Source: Candidatus Methylomirabilota bacterium
GTDB lineage: Bacteria > Methylomirabilota > Methylomirabilia > Rokubacteriales > CSP1-6
Direction of reading: 5' to 3'
Length of the DNA: 64,000 bases
Assembly (NCBI GenBank): GCA_035315345.1
Contig: DATFYA010000189.1
Span: forward strand, 1-64,000
Position 1 is the stretch's first letter, and the number at the start of each line of letters is the position of its first letter. Below the pieces are notes generated by a model that saw nothing but the letters and a program-made list of their open reading frames with translations, was not told where the DNA came from and ran no database searches. Of the stretch, positions 59,802-64,000 are shown piece after piece. Both the position numbers and the translations under genes were made by a program.

Positions 59802-61214
59802 ATGGCGGGCATCGGCTTCCGGCTCAAGCGCCTCATCGTCGACGGCAGCTACAGCGGCTGGCTGCGCGCGCATCTCTACGGGGCGGTGTTGTCGGCGGGG
59901 CCGTGGCTCCTGTCCATCTGCACGCTCGGCACCCTCGCCCTGCTGTCGCGCAACCTGATCGGCGACGCGGCGCACGCCCGCTTCCAGGCGATCGTGGTCT
60001 ATACCTATACCGTCTCGCTCATCACCACCGGGGCCGCCCACATGGTGGTGACGCGGCACCTCGCCGACGAGCTGTACCGCGGGCGCATCGGCGCGCTGGT
60101 GGTCTCCTATCGCCTCACGCTCGGGGTGACCGCGCTCGCGCACCTCGTCCTCGGGACCGCGTTCTACGCGCTGTGCCCGGGACTCGAGCCGGCGCTGCGC
60201 CTCTTCGGGGTCATGCTGCTGGTGGTGGTGTCGTGCACCTGGATGGTGATGATCTACCTGGGCGCGGCGCAGGACTACGCGAGCGTGGTCGCCGCATTCT
60301 TCGCGGGCAATGCGCTCAGCCTGCTCGCCGCGCTCGGCCTGGGCCGGTACGTCGGCGGGAGCGGCTATCTCGCGGGCTTCCTGGCCGGGCAGGCCGGCAT
60401 CCTGTTCGTGCTGTGCGCGCGGGTCGAGCGCGAGTTCACCGGGGTGCGGGTCCCGGAGTCGGTGCACCTGCTACGGGCCTTCGGGCGCTACCCGGAGCTG
60501 ATCGCGGCCGGCGTCTTCTACAACGCGGCGATCGCGGTGGATCGCGTGATCTTCTGGGTGGGGCCCACCGGCCTGCCGGTCGTGGGCTGGTTTCACGCCT
60601 CGCTGTACGACACCCCGATCTTCCTGTGCTACCTTTCGGTGGTGCCGTCGCTCGCCATCTTCCTCGTCAGCGTCGAGACCGACTTCTACGATCGTTATCG
60701 CGAGTACTACGGCGTCGCCACCAAGCACGGCACGCTCCGACAGGTCCTCGACGCCAAGCGCGCGCTCGTCGCCTGCCTGCGCAACAGCCTGCGCCGCCTG
60801 CTGATCGTCCAGGCGCCCCTCACGTTGCTCTCGATGGCGCTGGCGCCGTGGCTGATCGCCGCGATCGGCCTCGATCGTCTCCAGCTCGGCATCCTCCGCT
60901 GCGGGCTCGTGGGCGCGCTGCTCCACGTGCTGTGCCTCTTCGGGAGCATCGTGCTGCTCTACTTCGACCGTCGGCGCGACGCCGCCGAGGTCGCCGCGGT
61001 CTTCTTCGTGGCCAACGCCGCCCTCACCCTCGGCACGGTGGCGGTGGGCCCCCGCGCCTACGGGCTCGGCTACCCGCTCGCCGCGCTGCTCGCCTGCGCC
61101 TGGGCCTACCACCGCCTCGAGCAGACCCTGGAGGACCTCGAGTACCTGACCTTCGCGGCGCAGCCCATGGCCCCGGAGGCGTCCGCGATCGAAGCGAGCT
61201 CCGCCTCCGCCTGA
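59802..61214 (+). CDS. pelG: PelG inner-membrane transport protein
   Basis: The 470-residue protein has 12 predicted membrane segments and the PelG-type N-terminus MAGIGFRLKRL, followed by YSGWLRAHLYGAVLSAGPW. It belongs to the MOP/Wzx-like exporter superfamily and passes Pel across the inner membrane in the PelDEFG complex. It is the last canonical pel gene. Its stop overlaps the ATG of an ABC permease gene. Confidence 0.95.
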   Translation: MAGIGFRLKRLIVDGSYSGWLRAHLYGAVLSAGPWLLSICTLGTLALLSRNLIGDAAHARFQAIVVYTYTVSLITTGAAHMVVTRHLADELYRGRIGALVVSYRLTLGVTALAHLVLGTAFYALCPGLEPALRLFGVMLLVVVSCTWMVMIYLGAAQDYASVVAAFFAGNALSLLAALGLGRYVGGSGYLAGFLAGQAGILFVLCARVEREFTGVRVPESVHLLRAFGRYPELIAAGVFYNAAIAVDRVIFWVGPTGLPVVGWFHASLYDTPIFLCYLSVVPSLAIFLVSVETDFYDRYREYYGVATKHGTLRQVLDAKRALVACLRNSLRRLLIVQAPLTLLSMALAPWLIAAIGLDRLQLGILRCGLVGALLHVLCLFGSIVLLYFDRRRDAAEVAAVFFVANAALTLGTVAVGPRAYGLGYPLAALLACAWAYHRLEQTLEDLEYLTFAAQPMAPEASAIEASSASA

Positions 61215-62887
61215 TGCGAGGACACCGCTCGACCGGCGAGACCGCGCTGGTCGCCTCGCTCCTGGTCCTCCTCGCGGTCGCCATCGTCTATCCGCTCATC
61301 CAGGTGCTGTCGGTCGCCGTCGTGGCCGACGGCGCGCCCACGCTCCGCCCGCTGCTGGCCTTCTTCGCGCGGCCCCTGTCTCGCGAGGCGCTGGTGAACA
61401 CCCTGCTCGCCGGGCTGCTGGCGGTGGTGATCGGCAGCGTCATCGCGGTGCCGCTGGCCGTGCTCACCGTGCGCTACCGGTTCCCGGGGCACGGGCTGAT
61501 CTCGGTGCTCGGGGTGCTGCCGCTCGTCATCCCGCCCTTCGTGGGGGCGGTGGCCTTTCAGCAGATCCTCGGCCGGCGCGGCGCGGTGAACCTCTTCCTG
61601 CTCGATCGCTTCAGCGTCACGGTGCCGTTCATGGAGGGCTTCGCCGGCGTGGTGCTCGTGCAGAGCCTCCACTACTTCCCGTTCATCCTGCTCAACACCG
61701 CGGCGGCGCTCGGCGGGCTCGATCGCTCGCTCGAGGAGGCGGCCCAGAACCTGGGGGCTTCCGGGCTCCGTCTCTTCCGCCGGGTGCTGCTGCCGCTCGC
61801 GCTGCCCGGATACGCGGCGGGGGCGCTGCTGACCTTCATCCGGGTGATCGACGATCTGGGCACGCCGCTGATGCTGAACTACACCCGGCTGCTGGCCCCG
61901 CAGGCCTACGTGCATGTGACCACCATCGGCTTCAGCGACGTGGATGGCTACGTGATCTGCGTGATCCTGGTCGCGCTGTCGCTGGCCGCCCTCTGGCTGT
62001 CGAAGGCTGCGCTGGCCCGCGGCGAGTTCGCCGCGCTGGGCCGGGGCGGGGAGACGCCGCCGGTCGTGCTGGGCCGGCGCGGCGCGCTCGGGGCCTGGCT
62101 GGGCGCGCTGCTCCTGCTCGGGCCGGCGCTCCTGCCCCACGTGGGCATCGTGCTGCTGTCGTTCTCGCGGGTGTGGAGCCTGAGCCCGCTGCCCACCGTG
62201 TACACGCTCGGCAACTACGAGGAGATCCTGGTCCGCTCGCCGGGGTTCGTCGTCAACACGCTGCGCTACGCGGGCCTGGCTGCGCTGCTCGACGTGGCGC
62301 TGGGCGCGGTCATCGCCTGGCTGCTGCTGCGGGGCCGGGTGCGCGCGCGGCACTGGCTCGACACGCTCTCGACGGTGCCGCTGGCCATCCCGGGCGTGGT
62401 GCTCGCGATCGGCTACCTGCGCGCCTTCGGCGGGCTCCGCGTGCCCGGCCTCGGCGAGCCGTTGACCTCGACGTGGCTGATCCTGGTGGTGGTGTACGCG
62501 GTGCGGCGGCTGCCCTACGCGGTGCGGGGCGCCTACGCGGCGCTCCAGCAGCTGTCGCCCGCGCTGGAGGAGGCGGCCCAGAGTCTCGGGGCCAACCGGC
62601 CGCGGACGTTCCGGCGCATCACCCTGCCGCTGATGACGCGCGGGCTCCTGGCCGGCGGACTGCTCGCCTTCATCACCTCGGCGGTGGACCTGTCGTCCAC
62701 CATCCTCCTCGTGCCCCGCGTGGAGCTGGGGCCGCTGTCCTACGGGATCTACCTCTACATGCAGTCCGCGGCGGGCCGCGGGCCCGGGGCGGCGCTCGGC
62801 GTGGTCGCCATCGTGCTGGTGGCGGCGGGCACCTGGGCCGCGTCCGGCCTCGCGCGCCGCTCCCGCGCGTGGGACGCGCGCCCGTGA
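61214..62887 (+). CDS. ABC transporter permease, iron/thiamine type (fused double permease)
   Basis: The 557-residue protein has 12 membrane segments and two tandem permease domains. The EAA loops are near ~175-195 (EEAAQNLGASGLRLFRRVLLP) and ~455-475 (EEAAQSLGANRPRTFRRITLP). The layout is that of FbpB/ThiP-like permeases. No ATPase or binding protein lies beside it on this side of the window; they may lie past the right edge. It begins inside the pelG stop (TGATG), so it is coupled to the Pel operon, but nothing in its sequence suggests polysaccharide export. Confidence 0.9.
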   Translation: MRGHRSTGETALVASLLVLLAVAIVYPLIQVLSVAVVADGAPTLRPLLAFFARPLSREALVNTLLAGLLAVVIGSVIAVPLAVLTVRYRFPGHGLISVLGVLPLVIPPFVGAVAFQQILGRRGAVNLFLLDRFSVTVPFMEGFAGVVLVQSLHYFPFILLNTAAALGGLDRSLEEAAQNLGASGLRLFRRVLLPLALPGYAAGALLTFIRVIDDLGTPLMLNYTRLLAPQAYVHVTTIGFSDVDGYVICVILVALSLAALWLSKAALARGEFAALGRGGETPPVVLGRRGALGAWLGALLLLGPALLPHVGIVLLSFSRVWSLSPLPTVYTLGNYEEILVRSPGFVVNTLRYAGLAALLDVALGAVIAWLLLRGRVRARHWLDTLSTVPLAIPGVVLAIGYLRAFGGLRVPGLGEPLTSTWLILVVVYAVRRLPYAVRGAYAALQQLSPALEEAAQSLGANRPRTFRRITLPLMTRGLLAGGLLAFITSAVDLSSTILLVPRVELGPLSYGIYLYMQSAAGRGPGAALGVVAIVLVAAGTWAASGLARRSRAWDARP

Positions 62888-64000
62888 GCCGCCCGCGCGC
62901 GGAATGGGTGCTCCCCGCCTCGATGCTGCTCGGCACCTTTGCGTGGTCGTTCGTGTACGTGAGCTTGCCCTTCCACATCCAGAGGATGTCGAGCCTCGAC
63001 CCGGCCGCGACGCTCCGATGGACGGGGTGGATTCTCGGCATCAGCCCGCTGATCACCGTGCTCACCGCGCCGATCTCGGGCCGGCTGGGCGAGCACATCG
63101 ATCCCAAGCGCGGCTTCATCGCGGTGCAGGCGTTCCAGGGGCTCGGCTTCCTCGGCATGGCGGCGGCGCGCACGCTGCCCGAGATGCTGGTCGCGCGCAT
63201 GCTGCTGGGCCTGATGGGCGCGGTCTCGACCTTCGCGTTCATCATGGTGGGCCGCTCGGGTGGCGACGTGCGGCGCCAGGTCTCCTACATCCAATCCGGG
63301 ATGACGCTGGGCCAGGTGCTCGGCCCGGCGGCGGGCGCGCTGGTGGCCGCGCGCGTCGGCTTCCGCCTCTCGTTCGTGCTGGGCGCGGTGATGCTCTGGG
63401 CGTGCTCGGCGCTCGTCTCCTGGGGCGTGCCGCCCGGCCGGCCCCGCGACCCCAAGGCCGCGCCGGCCCGCCCGACCTCGGTGCGCGAGCTGGCGACGGT
63501 GTCGCTGGTGGTCCTCGCCGGCTCGACGCAGATCTTCTTCCTCACCTCGATCCTGCCCCAGATCCTGCCGCCGCTCGGCGTGGCCACGGAGTCCACCCTG
63601 GAGGTCGGCGGCGTCCTGATCTTCGCCACCGGGGTCGCCGCCTCGCTCGGCGCGATGGCCGCGCCGCGGCTGGCCGAGCTGCTGGGCGACCGCCAGGCGG
63701 TGCGGTGGTTCCTGCTGGGCTCCTCCCTGTTCCTCGCGACGCTCGCCCTCGCGGGCAACGTGTGGGCCTTCGGCGCGCTGCGCTTCCTTCAGGTGCTGTG
63801 CATCGCCCCGGTGTTCCCGCTCGCGGTGGCCGCGATCGCGCAGCGCGCGTCCGGCGGGGCGATCGGGTTCGTGAACTCCTCGCGCATCGGCGCTGCCTTC
63901 ATCGGCCCGGTGCTGGCCACCACGCTGCTATCGTCGCTGCCGCCCGCCGCGGTGTACCTGGTGCTGGCCGCCCTCGGGCTCGCGGTGGTCCCGCTGGTGG
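62884..64000 (+). CDS. MFS transporter (partial, runs off the right edge)
   Basis: About 372 codons are visible, with ten or eleven membrane segments. Motif A-like GRLGEHIDPKRGF lies in the loop between helices 2 and 3. The sequence resembles drug/sugar efflux permeases (TCR/Tet family), but the substrate cannot be told. GTG 62884 overlaps the ABC permease stop, continuing the chain of overlapping genes. Confidence 0.85.
   Translation, partial: MSRPRAEWVLPASMLLGTFAWSFVYVSLPFHIQRMSSLDPAATLRWTGWILGISPLITVLTAPISGRLGEHIDPKRGFIAVQAFQGLGFLGMAAARTLPEMLVARMLLGLMGAVSTFAFIMVGRSGGDVRRQVSYIQSGMTLGQVLGPAAGALVAARVGFRLSFVLGAVMLWACSALVSWGVPPGRPRDPKAAPARPTSVRELATVSLVVLAGSTQIFFLTSILPQILPPLGVATESTLEVGGVLIFATGVAASLGAMAAPRLAELLGDRQAVRWFLLGSSLFLATLALAGNVWAFGALRFLQVLCIAPVFPLAVAAIAQRASGGAIGFVNSSRIGAAFIGPVLATTLLSSLPPAAVYLVLAALGLAVVPLV

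Noticed and set aside
61214-64000. Naming the ABC permease and MFS protein as Pel export genes
   Set aside because: Both match general import/efflux families. Known Pel export uses PelG, PelB and PelC, so position alone is not enough.

Overview
The window is about 70% G+C and almost fully coding: no gap between genes exceeds about 260 bp, and most neighbouring genes overlap as ATGA or GTGA. A complete System I cytochrome c maturation operon, a Gram-negative envelope (lipoproteins, outer-membrane barrel, Tat and Sec signals), the yceD-rpmF-plsX-fab cluster and several iron/phosphonate-type ABC transporters fit a soil or subsurface bacterium of the Methylomirabilota (Rokubacteria/NC10) type, or less likely a high-GC deltaproteobacterium-like lineage. 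This is inference from gene content; there is no rRNA or tRNA in the window to confirm it.

Layout. 1-9435 (minus): start of a GspE/PilB-type ATPase, a lytic transglycosylase, ccmABCDEFGHI in one overlapping operon, and htpX. 9500-17221 (plus): a textbook sigma70 promoter, then yceD-rpmF-plsX-fabH-fabD-fabG-acpP-fabF, a shortened RNase III homologue and a site-2 protease. 17328-25418 (plus): a glutamine synthetase-like enzyme, an SDR, and a binding-protein transporter of the 2-aminoethylphosphonate/iron type with recQ lying inside it. 25588-29476 (plus): cupin, SDR, CHASE2 cyclase and a FecR-like partner. 29731-32478: NUDIX, two small proteins, HAD hydrolase, methyltransferase. 32532-38521 (plus): a very large five-GAF hybrid histidine kinase, a receiver-PP2C phosphatase, and a decayed binding-protein pseudogene. 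38547-43017 (minus): kinesin-light-chain-like TPR protein and a caspase-fold protein. 43166-45964: beta-propeller lipoprotein, FecR protein and small membrane proteins.

46087-64000 (plus) is the most interesting part. It reads glmS, an RsbW-RsbV fusion, then a complete Pel exopolysaccharide locus in canonical order (A-B-C-D-E-F-G). Both pelA and pelB are split into two genes, each half with its own export signal or membrane anchor. Nearly all junctions are stop/start overlaps, so precursor supply (GlmS), a partner-switch regulator and Pel synthesis/export look like one translationally coupled unit. PelD keeps the c-di-GMP inhibitory-site motif in a degenerate GGDEF domain. An ABC permease and an MFS protein continue with the same overlaps to the window end.

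Other points of note are a CX3C active site in CcmG, an RNase III homologue missing two metal ligands and the dsRBD, several start codons placed 6-8 nt after a TANNNT box (likely leaderless mRNAs), and four kinds of non-coding repeat.
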